Source of the DNA: Chitinivorax sp. PXF-14
Lineage (GTDB): Bacteria; Pseudomonadota; Gammaproteobacteria; Burkholderiales; SCOH01
Assembly: GCF_040812015.1 (NCBI RefSeq)
Contig: NZ_JBFNXJ010000006.1
Coordinates: 62,001-126,000 of the forward strand
Reading direction: 5' to 3'
DNA: 64,000 bases
Program-made: the position numbers and the translations under genes
The notes under the pieces: model-generated
The model's input: the letters and a program-made list of their open reading frames with translations, nothing else
Databases searched by the model: none
What the model was told of the DNA's origin: nothing
Shown: in pieces, positions 8,336 through 16,842 of the stretch
How positions within the stretch are numbered: the stretch's first letter is position 1
Layout: each line of letters opens with the position of its first letter

Positions 8336-8997
8336 GGCGGGAAACTTATGTCATTTGGATGGGCGCTTATCTTAACCGATGACATGCGGGCAGGCGAGCG
8401 GCCCCGGGTAAGTAATGCTTAGTGCGGTTTCGGCGTAGGGGGGCATGGCGATGAGCCACGATTTCGCCAACAAGCCTGTGCATGTCCACGCCAAGCTGGC
8501 GGGCTGGCTGTTGATGGCGGCCATGGGCGTGTGCTAGCGGGGCGTACCGTCGCACGCGCCGCCGGCGGCGGCCCATTTCAGGCGGCATAACGCCGGCCTG
8601 TCGCTTTTGCCGGGGGGCTATCTGGTCCACCATGGGCTCGCTCACGCCGGCGCTCGGTTTCGCCCTGTTTGCCGTCAACGCCTGGAAGAATGCCGACACC
8701 GGACGCCGCGGCGAAATACGCTGGCCCGAGCAGACGCTGAAAATGCGGGGCGATGCTGGCATGCAGGTGCCCAGCGTCGAGCCTGGATATATCCGCCCGG
8801 CTACAGTTCTGCGGTCGGGATTTTTCATTCCGGCGATCGCCGCGATCGCCCCGCCTTGCCTGGCTCTCAGCCATCTTGCCTACTGCCGATTTGGCTGTGT
8901 CGACGATTATATTTTCCTGTATAAAGAAATTAGCTACCCACCCGCTGCCAGGGCCTGCCGACCGGCAAGGGGCGGGTGGCAGTATTGCGCTACCTGC
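8336..8997. other. 662-bp stretch without a convincing gene
   Basis: This gap lies between divergent genes. A 30-codon frame (ATG 8445, TAG 8535) encodes a start followed by a short hydrophobic segment (AKLAGWLLMAAMGVC). Beyond the stop, another frame reads SLTPALGFALFAVNAWKNADTG. Together these look like a possible decayed small membrane protein, but neither frame is supported by length or by a family. The last 120 bases are AT-richer (TATATT 8908, TATAAA 8920) and probably hold the promoter of the kinase gene. Confidence 0.45.
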
Positions 8998-11418
8998 ATG
9001 GATGCGGGACAAGACAACAAGCTGGACAACTATTTCATGGCGCAAGCGACACAGCCGAAGCAAGTCGGGCGATATCAGATCATCAAGTTGCTGGGCAAGG
9101 GCGGGCAGGGTGCCGTCTATTTCGCCCATGACCCCAAGCTGCAGCGCCCGGTAGCGCTGAAGACCGTCCGCCTTGACCGGCAGAGCCCGGAAGCGAAAGA
9201 GGCGTTGCTGATCGAGGCGCGCACCGTGAGCCAGGTGCAGCACCGTAATATCGTCACGCTGTACGACGTGATCGAGCAGGACGACTCGCTCTACCTGGTA
9301 TTCGAATATGTCGAGGGGCAGCCGCTGTCCCAGCTCCTGCGCGGTGGCCAATCGCTGGCGCCCGAGCGCGCGGTGGAGATCGCCCTGCAGGTGCTCGATG
9401 GGCTCGCCTACGCCCACGGCAAGAACATCATTCATTGCGACATCAAGCCCGCCAACATCATGATCGACGCGCAAGGCGTGGCGCGCATCATGGACTTCGG
9501 CATCGCGCGGAGGAGCGGCGACCGCAGCGAGCCATTGAACGGAACCGTGGCCTACATGGCGCCCGAGACGATAGAGGGCCAGGCGCAGGGCAAGGCGGTC
9601 GATGTGTTCGCGATGGGCATGGTGCTGTACGAGATGCTGGCGGGGCGCCCGCCCGTGTCCGGCGACAATGCGTTCAGACTGATGCATGCGATCGCCAACG
9701 AGCGCTTCCAGTCGCCCTCGGCGCTCAACCACGAGGTTGACGAAGCGTTGGATGGCATCGTCATGCGCGCGCTGCTCAAATCGCCCGACGACCGCTACCA
9801 CAACGCCGACGACATGCGCACCGCGCTCAAGCAGTACGCGGAACCGAGCAGTGCCGAGGAGGAGGTCGTCGACGCCAGCCAGAGCACGCTGGAATTCCTG
9901 CTGCGGCGCATCCGCCTGAAGAATGACTTCCCCGCGCTGTCTCAGTCCATCAGCGCCATCAACAAGATCACCAACGCCGATTCGGAAAGCCTGCACGCGC
10001 TGTCCGCGGTCATCCTCAAGGATTTCTCGCTGACCAACAAGCTCCTGCGGCTGGTCAACTCGGCGGTGTACGGCCATTTCGGTGGCACGATCAGCACGAT
10101 CTCGCGTGCGGTCATCATTCTCGGCTTCGAGACCGTGCGCAATCTGGCGATCACGCTGATCCTGTTCGAGCATCTGCAGAACAAGAGCCAGGCGCTGCAG
10201 CTGCGCGACGAGGTCATCCGCACCTTCTTCAACGGCCTGGTGGCGAAGCAGATCGAGCACAAGCTCGGTGGGCGCGGGGCGGAGGAAAGCTTCATCTGCG
10301 CCATGTTCCACAATCTGGGCCGGCTGCTGGCGCATTTCTATCTGTACGACGAGGCGATGGAGATCCGCCGCCGCGTACAGGCCGAGGAGATGAGCGAGCC
10401 ATCGGCCGAGATCGCGGTGCTCGGGCTGTCTTATGCCGAGCTGGGCATGGGCATCGCACGGGCCTGGAATTTCCCGGAGAAGATCGTCGAGAGCATGAAG
10501 CCGCCGGCCGATCATGTGCGCGCGCCGCAGAACCAGATGGAAAGGCTGCGTGCGGTCTCCGGCATGGCCAACGAGCTGACGCGCATCGCCACCGCGAGCC
10601 CGCCCAAGGAAAAGGCCAATCGGCTGTCCGCGCTGAGCCGGCGCTTCTCGTCCGCCTTGCCGCTGAGTGAAAGCGAGCTGACGCGGCTGGTCGACGAATC
10701 GATCAAGGAATTCATTAACGAGGCAGCACTGTTCGGTGTCAACTCGTCGCAGAGCGAGGCCCTGCGCAATGCGCGCGAATGGGCGGGGCTGCCGACCGCC
10801 AGCCGTGGCGCCAGCGACGAGCCGGCCGACACCATCGAGCGGCAAATCCTCGAGACTGAGGCCGTGGCCGCCGAGCTGATGCAGGAGCCCGACCGGCAAG
10901 ATGCCAAGGCGGTGCTGTCGGCGGGTATCCAGGACATCACCAACTCGCTGGTCGACAATTACAACCTCAACGACCTGCTGCGCATCATTCTGGAAACCAT
11001 GTATCGCGGCATGGGGTTCGACCGCGTGCTGCTGTGCACGCGCGATGTCCGCAGCAACGCACTGGCGGCCCGCATCGGCTTTGGCCCCAATATCGACATG
11101 ATACTGAAGCGTTTCGTCATTCCGCTGGGCAAGTCGCAGGATGTGTTCCAGGTTGCGCTCGACCGGCAGGCCGACATCTTTCTCAACGACGTCAACCAGG
11201 AAAACATCCGCGACCGCATCCCGCAGTGGTACAAGGACGCGCTTGGCGCGCAGACCTTCATCCTGCTGCCGCTGATCATCGACAAGAAGATCATTGGCCT
11301 GTTCTATGGTGACAAGGCGCGTGCAGGGGAGCTCCACATCCCGCCGGCGGAGCTGAATCTGCTCAAGACCCTGCGCAATCAGGCTGTGCTCGCCATCCGC
11401 CAGAAACAGATGGGCTGA
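8998..11418 (+). CDS. Ser/Thr protein kinase - HDOD - GAF fusion protein
   Basis: An 806-residue cytosolic signalling protein. The N-terminal Hanks-type kinase (about 24-285) has the glycine loop GKGGQGAV, invariant Lys in VALK, a catalytic loop HCDIKPAN (HCD rather than HRD) and MDFGIA. A central HDOD domain (about 297-500) carries NSAVYG and FHNLGR segments, and a C-terminal GAF domain (about 640-804) could sense a ligand. HDOD proteins are linked to c-di-GMP-related and stress signalling. An ATG at 9037 would remove 13 residues; the open frame continues upstream to 8632, but that part looks non-coding. No operon partner: flanking genes are an opposite-strand lipoprotein and phasin. Confidence 0.85.
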   Translation: MDAGQDNKLDNYFMAQATQPKQVGRYQIIKLLGKGGQGAVYFAHDPKLQRPVALKTVRLDRQSPEAKEALLIEARTVSQVQHRNIVTLYDVIEQDDSLYLVFEYVEGQPLSQLLRGGQSLAPERAVEIALQVLDGLAYAHGKNIIHCDIKPANIMIDAQGVARIMDFGIARRSGDRSEPLNGTVAYMAPETIEGQAQGKAVDVFAMGMVLYEMLAGRPPVSGDNAFRLMHAIANERFQSPSALNHEVDEALDGIVMRALLKSPDDRYHNADDMRTALKQYAEPSSAEEEVVDASQSTLEFLLRRIRLKNDFPALSQSISAINKITNADSESLHALSAVILKDFSLTNKLLRLVNSAVYGHFGGTISTISRAVIILGFETVRNLAITLILFEHLQNKSQALQLRDEVIRTFFNGLVAKQIEHKLGGRGAEESFICAMFHNLGRLLAHFYLYDEAMEIRRRVQAEEMSEPSAEIAVLGLSYAELGMGIARAWNFPEKIVESMKPPADHVRAPQNQMERLRAVSGMANELTRIATASPPKEKANRLSALSRRFSSALPLSESELTRLVDESIKEFINEAALFGVNSSQSEALRNAREWAGLPTASRGASDEPADTIERQILETEAVAAELMQEPDRQDAKAVLSAGIQDITNSLVDNYNLNDLLRIILETMYRGMGFDRVLLCTRDVRSNALAARIGFGPNIDMILKRFVIPLGKSQDVFQVALDRQADIFLNDVNQENIRDRIPQWYKDALGAQTFILLPLIIDKKIIGLFYGDKARAGELHIPPAELNLLKTLRNQAVLAIRQKQMG

Positions 11419-11546
11419 CCTGGGTCGGCGCACGCCTGCGTCGGCCTTTCTCCTGATCCGTCAGCGACTTGGCGCCGCACCCGGCGCAACTTCCGTTCAT
11501 CAATCCGTCATCTCGCTCAGGCAATCTTGGCCAATTGGATAATGCA

Positions 11547-11563
11547 TTTGTGCGGTGCACAAA
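11547..11563. promoter_or_regulatory. Inverted repeat upstream of the phasin promoter, candidate PhaR-type operator
   Basis: TTTGTGC-GGT-GCACAAA, seven-base arms around GGT. Its core TGCGGTGCA recurs at 11608-11616, just past the promoter. Phasin genes are commonly repressed by PhaR, which is known to bind TGC-rich repeats; identity of the protein here is inference. Confidence 0.55.
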
Positions 11564-11569
11564 AGTATC

Positions 11570-11597
11570 TTGACATTAATAATGGGCCCACTAGAAT
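11570..11597 (+). promoter_or_regulatory. Sigma-70 promoter of the phasin gene
   Basis: -35 TTGACA (11570-11575, perfect) and -10 TAGAAT (11592-11597) separated by 16 bp. The predicted start of transcription is about 55 bp before the phasin ATG. The near-consensus sequence suits an abundant granule protein, and the flanking TGCGGTGCA copies suggest repression. Confidence 0.8.
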
Positions 11598-11607
11598 TGA
11601 GTCATGG

Positions 11608-11616
11608 TGCGGTGCA
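11608..11616. promoter_or_regulatory. Second copy of TGCGGTGCA (candidate operator half of the phasin control region)
   Basis: An exact nine-base repeat of the core found at 11551-11559, 57 bp downstream of it and just after the -10 element, where bound repressor would block transcription. Only the core TGC-GGT-GCA is palindromic in this copy. Confidence 0.45.
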
Positions 11617-11660
11617 ATATCAAGTCGTTAGTCTTTTAATTTCAAGGAAAGAGGTGTGTC

Positions 11661-12233
11661 ATGTTCGTAACTCCGGAAAAGCTCGCTGAGCTGAACGAAG
11701 CCAGCCTGACCAAGGCTCTGCGTGTATCCAACATTGCTCTGGCCGGCATCGAGCGCCTGGTCAGCCTGCAACTCGAAGTCACCAAGGAACTGCTGGCCGA
11801 CAGCAGCGAATCCGCCAAGGCTGTAGCCAAGGTCAAGGACGTACAAGGCTTGAGCTCGCTGCAGGACACGCTGGCCAAGCCGTCGCTGGACAAGGCCTTT
11901 GGCGTTGCCAAGAGCTTCTACGATGCGGCTGCCAGCACCCAGGCCGAGTTTGCCAAGGTGATCGAGGAAGAAGTCGTTGCCGCCAACAAGAGCGTTGCCG
12001 GCCTGATCGACAACCTGCAGAAGTACGCACCGGCTGGTTCCGATGTTGCCATCAACGCGATCAAGACCGCCGTTGCCGCTGCGACCTCGGCCTACGACAA
12101 CGTGACCAAGGCAGCTCAAAAGGTAACGACCGACCTGGCCGAAGCCGGTGTGGCTGCTGCTACCTCGTCGGCTAAGGCTGTTGGTGCCGCTGCTGCGCCG
12201 CGCAAGAAGCCTGCTGCCGCTGCTGATGCATAA
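11661..12233 (+). CDS. Phasin family protein (PHB granule surface)
   Basis: A 190-residue, almost entirely helical protein of the Phasin_2/PhaP type. The first residues FVTPEKLAELNEA and the GIERLVSLQLEVTKELL region are typical; the middle is amphipathic helix and the tail is an Ala/Lys-rich low-complexity segment (PRKKPAAAADA). Phasins coat polyhydroxybutyrate granules and control their size and number. A strong promoter, a ribosome-binding site (AAAGAGGTG) and a terminator frame it as a single-gene unit. No PHB synthesis genes are in the window. Codon use is more biased than its neighbours, as expected for high expression. Confidence 0.9.
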   Translation: MFVTPEKLAELNEASLTKALRVSNIALAGIERLVSLQLEVTKELLADSSESAKAVAKVKDVQGLSSLQDTLAKPSLDKAFGVAKSFYDAAASTQAEFAKVIEEEVVAANKSVAGLIDNLQKYAPAGSDVAINAIKTAVAAATSAYDNVTKAAQKVTTDLAEAGVAAATSSAKAVGAAAAPRKKPAAAADA

Positions 12234-12285
12234 TCCAGCCAGGGCGGATGCCTGATCGCTGCGCACGGCGCGGCGTCGGACAAAG

Positions 12286-12314
12286 AAAAACGGGCTCCAA
12301 CGGAGCCCGTTTTT
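12286..12314 (+). terminator. Rho-independent terminator after phasin
   Basis: Eight-base GC stem CGGGCTCC / GGAGCCCG with loop AAC, preceded by AAAAA and followed by TTTTT. Confidence 0.92.
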
Positions 12315-12525
12315 ATTACTTCCACATTCAGGATGCGAAACTGGGTTTTCCCCTACCCCAACCTGCCAGCTGAGCAGCCCCGATCGCACATCCCATGCTT
12401 GCCCATCCAGATCGTGCATGGTGGTCAAGTCGTTATGTTATAAATTTATAAAACACTAATATTCCAAAGTCAAGGACCTGTTCCGCTCACCGCCCAGGCT
12501 CTGGAATCGTGGCATAATCGCCGCC

Positions 12526-14733
12526 ATGGTTTCCGTCGTACGTCCCATTTCTCCCACTGCTGCTGCCACCCTGGATCGCCAGGCTTTTCTGCAGCAACTG
12601 TCCGGTCAATACGCCGAGGCCGATCTCGACTTGCTCGATCGGGCGCTGGGCACCATTGCGCCGCTGTATGAAGGCCGCAGCATTGCCAGTACCGGCGAGG
12701 CGTTGCTGCCCCATGCGATCGGCACCGCAGCCATCGTGGCGCAGCTCAAGCTCGATGCCGAGGCCGTGGCTGCTGCCCTGCTGTTTGCCTGGCCCGATTA
12801 TGTGGCGGACTGGCGCGAGCCGTGCGAGCAGCGCTTCGGCACCACGATCACGCATCTGGTCGAGGGGGTGGGGCGGGTGCGCAAGATACAGGAGCTGCAG
12901 AAGCTCGATCATCCGGAGCTCAAGGCGGAAGAGCGCCATGCCCAGGCTGAGGCGCTGCGCAAGATGCTGCTGGCCATGGTGGAGGACATCCGCGCGGTGC
13001 TGGTGAAGCTCGCCTGGCGCACGCAGACCATGCATTACCTGTCCGAGGTGGATGCCGACACGGCCCGCCGCGTGGCGCGCGAGACGCTCGACGTATTCGC
13101 GCCGCTCGCCAACCGGCTTGGCGTGTGGCAGATCAAGTGGGAACTGGAGGATCTGGCCTTCCGCTTTCTCGAGCCGCAGCTGTACAAGAAGATTGCCAAG
13201 CTGCTCGACGAAAAGCGCCTCGACCGCGAGCAGTTCATCGCCGACGTGCTGCGCATCCTGCGCGGCGAACTCCAGGCGCTGGGCATCCACGGCGAGGTTA
13301 GCGGCCGTCCCAAGCACATCTACAGCATCTACAAGAAGATGCAGAAGAAGCACCTCGACTTTTCCGAGGTGTACGATGTGCGCGCGGTGCGTGTGCTGGT
13401 TGATGACATCAAGGACTGCTACACCGTGCTCGGCATCGTGCACAACCTGTGGCAGCCGATTCCCGGCGAGTTCGACGACTACATCGCGCATCCCAAGGGC
13501 AATTTCTACCGCTCGCTGCATACCGCCGTGGTGGGGCCGAACGACAAGGCGCTCGAAGTGCAGATCCGCACCTACGACATGCACAAGCATGCCGAGCTCG
13601 GCGTGGCGGCACACTGGCGCTACAAGGAGGGCGGCAAGCAGGACCCGAAATACGAAGAGAAGATCGCCTGGCTCAGGCAGATTCTCGAATGGCGCGACGA
13701 GGTCAGCGATGCCAGCGATCTCGCCCAGCAATTCAAGACGGAGCTGTTCCAGGACACGGTCTACGTGCTGACGCCGCAAGGCCGCGTGATCGCGCTGCCC
13801 AAGGGGGCCACGCCGGTCGATTTCGCTTATCACGTGCACACCGATCTGGGCCACCGCTGCCGCGGCGCCAAGGTGAACGGCAAGATCGTGCCGCTCGATA
13901 CCACGCTCGAGAACGGCCAGCGCATCGAGATCATGGCAGCGAAGCAGGGGGGGCCAAGCGTGGATTGGCTGCACCGCGGCTTCCTCAAGAGCCCGCGCGC
14001 GATCAACAAGGTGCGCGCCTGGATCCGTGCGCAGAATACCGACATCGCCGTTGCCGAAGGGCGCCAGGTGTTCGAGCGTGAGGCTGCGCGGCTCGGGCTG
14101 CTCAATGTGAATGTCGAGCAGGTGGCCCAGCGGCTCGATTTTGACGATACCGAAGAGTTCTTCAAGGCACTTGGTCACGATGACATCGGCCTGCGTCAGC
14201 TTGCCAGTGCGTTGCAGACAGTAGTGGCGCCCGAGCCGGCGCCTGCCGTCGAGGCGGCCGACCTGGTGCGGCAGCCCAAGGTGCAGAAGCATGGCCAGGG
14301 GGTGCTCGTCGTCGGTGTCGACAAGCTGATGACCGTGCTCGCCAAGTGCTGCAAGCCCGTGCCGCCGGATGAGGTGGTCGGCTTCGTCACGCGTGGGCGC
14401 GGCATCAGCATCCACCGCAGCAACTGCCTCACGCTCAAGCGGCTCTCCGCCAACGCGCCGGAGCGCCTGCTGGAGGCAAGCTGGGGCGCGTCGGGCGGCA
14501 GTGTCTTCTCGGTCGATATCGAGGTGGAGGCGCACGACCGCCAGAGCCTGCTGCGCGACGTGTCGGATGCCATCATGCGCGACAAGGTCAATATCACCGG
14601 GGCGAACACGCTGTCGAAAGACCAGCGCGCTTTCATGCGCTTTACCGTCGAGGTCAACAATGCGGAACAGCTGCGCCACCTGCTGCACCTGATCCTCGAT
14701 GTGCCGGGCGTGATCCGCGCATCAAGGCGTTGA
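12526..14733 (+). CDS. relA: GTP pyrophosphokinase RelA ((p)ppGpp synthetase)
   Basis: A 735-residue long RSH protein. The N-terminal HD hydrolase domain is degenerate: where active enzymes have the HDxxED motif this reads FAWPDYV (about 87-93), so it should be synthetase-only, like gammaproteobacterial RelA. The synthetase domain (about 245-360) keeps SGRPKHIYSIYKK, YDVRAVRV and the LEVQIRT strand. A TGS domain (about 411-470), a zinc-finger-like CC motif (about 607-633) and a C-terminal ACT domain (about 660-735) follow, which mediate ribosome and uncharged-tRNA sensing. It makes the stringent-response alarmone from GTP and ATP. A palindrome TTATAAATTTATAA lies 75 bp upstream. Confidence 0.95.
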   Translation: MVSVVRPISPTAAATLDRQAFLQQLSGQYAEADLDLLDRALGTIAPLYEGRSIASTGEALLPHAIGTAAIVAQLKLDAEAVAAALLFAWPDYVADWREPCEQRFGTTITHLVEGVGRVRKIQELQKLDHPELKAEERHAQAEALRKMLLAMVEDIRAVLVKLAWRTQTMHYLSEVDADTARRVARETLDVFAPLANRLGVWQIKWELEDLAFRFLEPQLYKKIAKLLDEKRLDREQFIADVLRILRGELQALGIHGEVSGRPKHIYSIYKKMQKKHLDFSEVYDVRAVRVLVDDIKDCYTVLGIVHNLWQPIPGEFDDYIAHPKGNFYRSLHTAVVGPNDKALEVQIRTYDMHKHAELGVAAHWRYKEGGKQDPKYEEKIAWLRQILEWRDEVSDASDLAQQFKTELFQDTVYVLTPQGRVIALPKGATPVDFAYHVHTDLGHRCRGAKVNGKIVPLDTTLENGQRIEIMAAKQGGPSVDWLHRGFLKSPRAINKVRAWIRAQNTDIAVAEGRQVFEREAARLGLLNVNVEQVAQRLDFDDTEEFFKALGHDDIGLRQLASALQTVVAPEPAPAVEAADLVRQPKVQKHGQGVLVVGVDKLMTVLAKCCKPVPPDEVVGFVTRGRGISIHRSNCLTLKRLSANAPERLLEASWGASGGSVFSVDIEVEAHDRQSLLRDVSDAIMRDKVNITGANTLSKDQRAFMRFTVEVNNAEQLRHLLHLILDVPGVIRASRR

Positions 14734-14772
14734 ATCGTAGGTAAAAATACTGGGGCGTGATGGCTTTCCTGC

Positions 14773-14802
14773 TTGGCAGTTTCACGGGATTCTTGCTATA
14801 TT
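14773..14802 (+). promoter_or_regulatory. Promoter of the 68-residue protein gene
   Basis: -35 TTGGCA (14773-14778), 18-bp spacer, -10 TATATT (14797-14802), about 33 bp before the ATG at 14835. Confidence 0.6.
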
Positions 14803-14834
14803 AGCGACGATTAATTTAACGGCAGGAGGAGAAG

Positions 14835-15041
14835 ATGAACGTCAACGGTTTGAAGAGTTACAACTCCGCCATGTCGCAGGCCCTGACCCAATCCACACGG
14901 CAGATTTTCGACGATGTGCGCAAGAGTGCCGATTCGGTCGACAACAAGAAGCAGCAGCTGGCCGACCAGAGCCTGAAGAGCGTACAGGATCAGAACTCGC
15001 GTGCCGAACAGCGTAGCCGGCTGATCGATACCTACGCCTGA
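14835..15041 (+). CDS. Small hydrophilic protein of unknown function (68 aa)
   Basis: A real gene by its signals: a promoter at 14773-14802, an excellent ribosome-binding site (GGCAGGAGGAG) eight bases before the ATG, and a hairpin just after the stop. The 68 residues are hydrophilic, rich in Ser, Gln, Asp and Lys, without Cys, signal peptide or membrane segment, and predicted mainly helical (SAMSQALTQSTRQIFDDVRK then VDNKKQQLADQ). I do not recognise the family. It stands alone between relA and fumC on the same strand, with its own transcription signals. Confidence 0.7.
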   Translation: MNVNGLKSYNSAMSQALTQSTRQIFDDVRKSADSVDNKKQQLADQSLKSVQDQNSRAEQRSRLIDTYA

Positions 15042-15063
15042 AGCCGCGCCCGTTTTGAATGCC

Positions 15064-15095
15064 GCAGAGCCCGCCCATGCGGGCTCTGCGCATTT
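15064..15095 (+). terminator. Hairpin terminator after the 68-aa gene
   Basis: Perfect 11-bp stem GCAGAGCCCGC / GCGGGCTCTGC with a four-base loop (CCAT) followed by GCATTTT. The T-run is short, so termination may be partial and could leak into fumC. Confidence 0.7.
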
Positions 15096-15257
15096 TGGCG
15101 CTTGCCGCGGGCGGCGGTGCTATCTTGGAGATTGATCCCATCCCGCATCAAGCTGGCCGCATTGCATGCCCATGCCGCCAGCCTTCGCCGGCGTGTTGCG
15201 GCGAGTGCGCGCCAGCCCCCGTGGAGCGGATTGTTTGCCAGTCAGCCAGGAGCCAAT

Positions 15258-16652
15258 ATGTCCAAGCGAACCGAAACCGACTCGATGGGGGCGATCGAGG
15301 TCCCTGCCGATCGCTACTGGGGGGCGCAAACCCAGCGCTCCATCGAACATTTTCCGATCGGCGTTGCACGCTTTCGCTGGCGGCGCCCCATCATCCGCGC
15401 GCTCGGCATCCTCAAGCAGGCCGCAGCGCAGGCCAACGCCGAGCTGGGTGAGCTGCCCGCCGAGCTGGCGGGCTATATCGTCCGTGCCGCCGGCGAGGTA
15501 ATCGACGGCCGCCTCGATGGCCATTTTCCGCTGGTGGTGTTCCAGACTGGCTCGGGCACCCAGTCGAACATGAATGCCAACGAGGTGATCGCCAATCGCG
15601 CCATCGAGCTGGCCGGCGGCGTGATCGGCTCGAAGCAGCCCATTCATCCGAACGACCACGTCAACCGCAGCCAGTCGTCCAACGACACCTTCCCCACCGC
15701 GATGCACATTGCCGTTGCGGAATGCCTGCATGGCCAGCTGCTGCCGGCAGTGGGCGGCTTGCGCGATACGCTGGCGGACAAGTCCGATGCCTACCGGGAC
15801 CTCGTCAAGACGGGGCGAACCCATCTGCAGGATGCCACCCCGGTTACCCTCGGGCAGGAAATCGGCGCCTGGGTGGCACAGCTCGATTTCGCGCTGGATG
15901 GGGTCAGGCAGGCCTTGCCCGGCATTTACGAGTTGGCGATCGGCGGCACGGCGGTCGGGACGGGGCTCAACGCCCATCCGCAATTTGGCGAGCGTGCGGC
16001 GGCCCACATCGCGGCGCTGACGCAGCTGCCGTTCCGCGCCGCGGCGAACAAGTTCTTCGCCTTGTCGGCGCATGATGCGCTGGTGCAACTGTCGGCCTCG
16101 CTGCGCCTGCTCGCGAGCAGCCTGATGAAGATGGCGAACGACGTGCGCTGGCTTGCCAGCGGCCCCCGTTGCGGCATCGGTGAGCTGCTGATCCCCGAAA
16201 ACGAGCCGGGCTCGTCGATCATGCCCGGCAAGGTCAACCCGACACAGTGCGAGGCGCTGACCATGGTCTGCGTGCAGGTGTTCGGCAACGATGCCGCCGT
16301 TGCTTTCGCCGGCAGCCAGGGGCATTTCCAGCTCAATGTGTTCAAGCCGGTGATGGTGCACAACGTGCTGGAGAGCATCGAGCTGCTGTCCGACGCCTGC
16401 CGGGCCTTCAACCGCTATTGCGCCGCGGGTATCGAGCCTAATCGGGCCAGGATTGCCGACAACCTCGAGCGCAACCTGATGCTGGTGACGGCTCTGAATC
16501 GCCATATCGGCTATGACAAGGCCGCCAGTATTGCCAAGCAGGCAAACCAGCAGGGGCTGACGCTGAAGGAGGCGGCGCTGCGCTCCGGCTACGTCAGTGC
16601 GGTGCAATACGCGCAATGGATCGTACCGCTCGACATGACCCATCCGGGGTAA
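15258..16652 (+). CDS. fumC: Class II fumarate hydratase FumC
   Basis: A 464-residue iron-independent fumarase of the aspartase/fumarase superfamily, interconverting fumarate and malate in the TCA cycle. Recognisable parts are [13 protein letters not shown], the [17 protein letters not shown] region that binds substrate, [11 protein letters not shown], and the superfamily signature [11 protein letters not shown] (about 318-328). ATG 15258 is preceded by AGGAG with six-base spacing and gives the usual N-terminus; the frame extends upstream to 15102 but that part is non-coding. The second-helix region is slightly unusual (VARFRWRRP), though catalytic segments are intact. Confidence 0.95.
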   Translation: MSKRTETDSMGAIEVPADRYWGAQTQRSIEHFPIGVARFRWRRPIIRALGILKQAAAQANAELGELPAELAGYIVRAAGEVIDGRLDGHFPLVVFQTGSGTQSNMNANEVIANRAIELAGGVIGSKQPIHPNDHVNRSQSSNDTFPTAMHIAVAECLHGQLLPAVGGLRDTLADKSDAYRDLVKTGRTHLQDATPVTLGQEIGAWVAQLDFALDGVRQALPGIYELAIGGTAVGTGLNAHPQFGERAAAHIAALTQLPFRAAANKFFALSAHDALVQLSASLRLLASSLMKMANDVRWLASGPRCGIGELLIPENEPGSSIMPGKVNPTQCEALTMVCVQVFGNDAAVAFAGSQGHFQLNVFKPVMVHNVLESIELLSDACRAFNRYCAAGIEPNRARIADNLERNLMLVTALNRHIGYDKAASIAKQANQQGLTLKEAALRSGYVSAVQYAQWIVPLDMTHPG

Positions 16653-16842
16653 CAGGAAGGCCCCATGCCTTGCCTGCCGGGGCTGGGAGGCGGGAAATCT
16701 ACATCAGCAGTTCATGGAACGCTGTTTGTTGCAGTGCGGCAACTCGTGTAGCATGACATGTGAATTACTAAATATAAAAAAAATTATCCGGATGGAAAGA
16801 GTGATGGGTAGTTGCATTCAACGGATAACACAGGGAGTTTAC

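Noticed and set aside
8578-11433. 951-codon open frame on the minus strand opposite the kinase-HDOD-GAF gene
   Set aside because: It mirrors a gene with recognisable domains; its product has GC-driven composition and no family.
12487-14688. 733-codon minus-strand frame opposite relA
   Set aside because: Antisense shadow of a confidently assigned gene; no motif of its own.
16720-16765. GG/GC pair resembling a sigma-54 promoter before the PEP-CTERM gene
   Set aside because: The spacing between GG and GC is 11 rather than 10 bases and flanking bases do not match.
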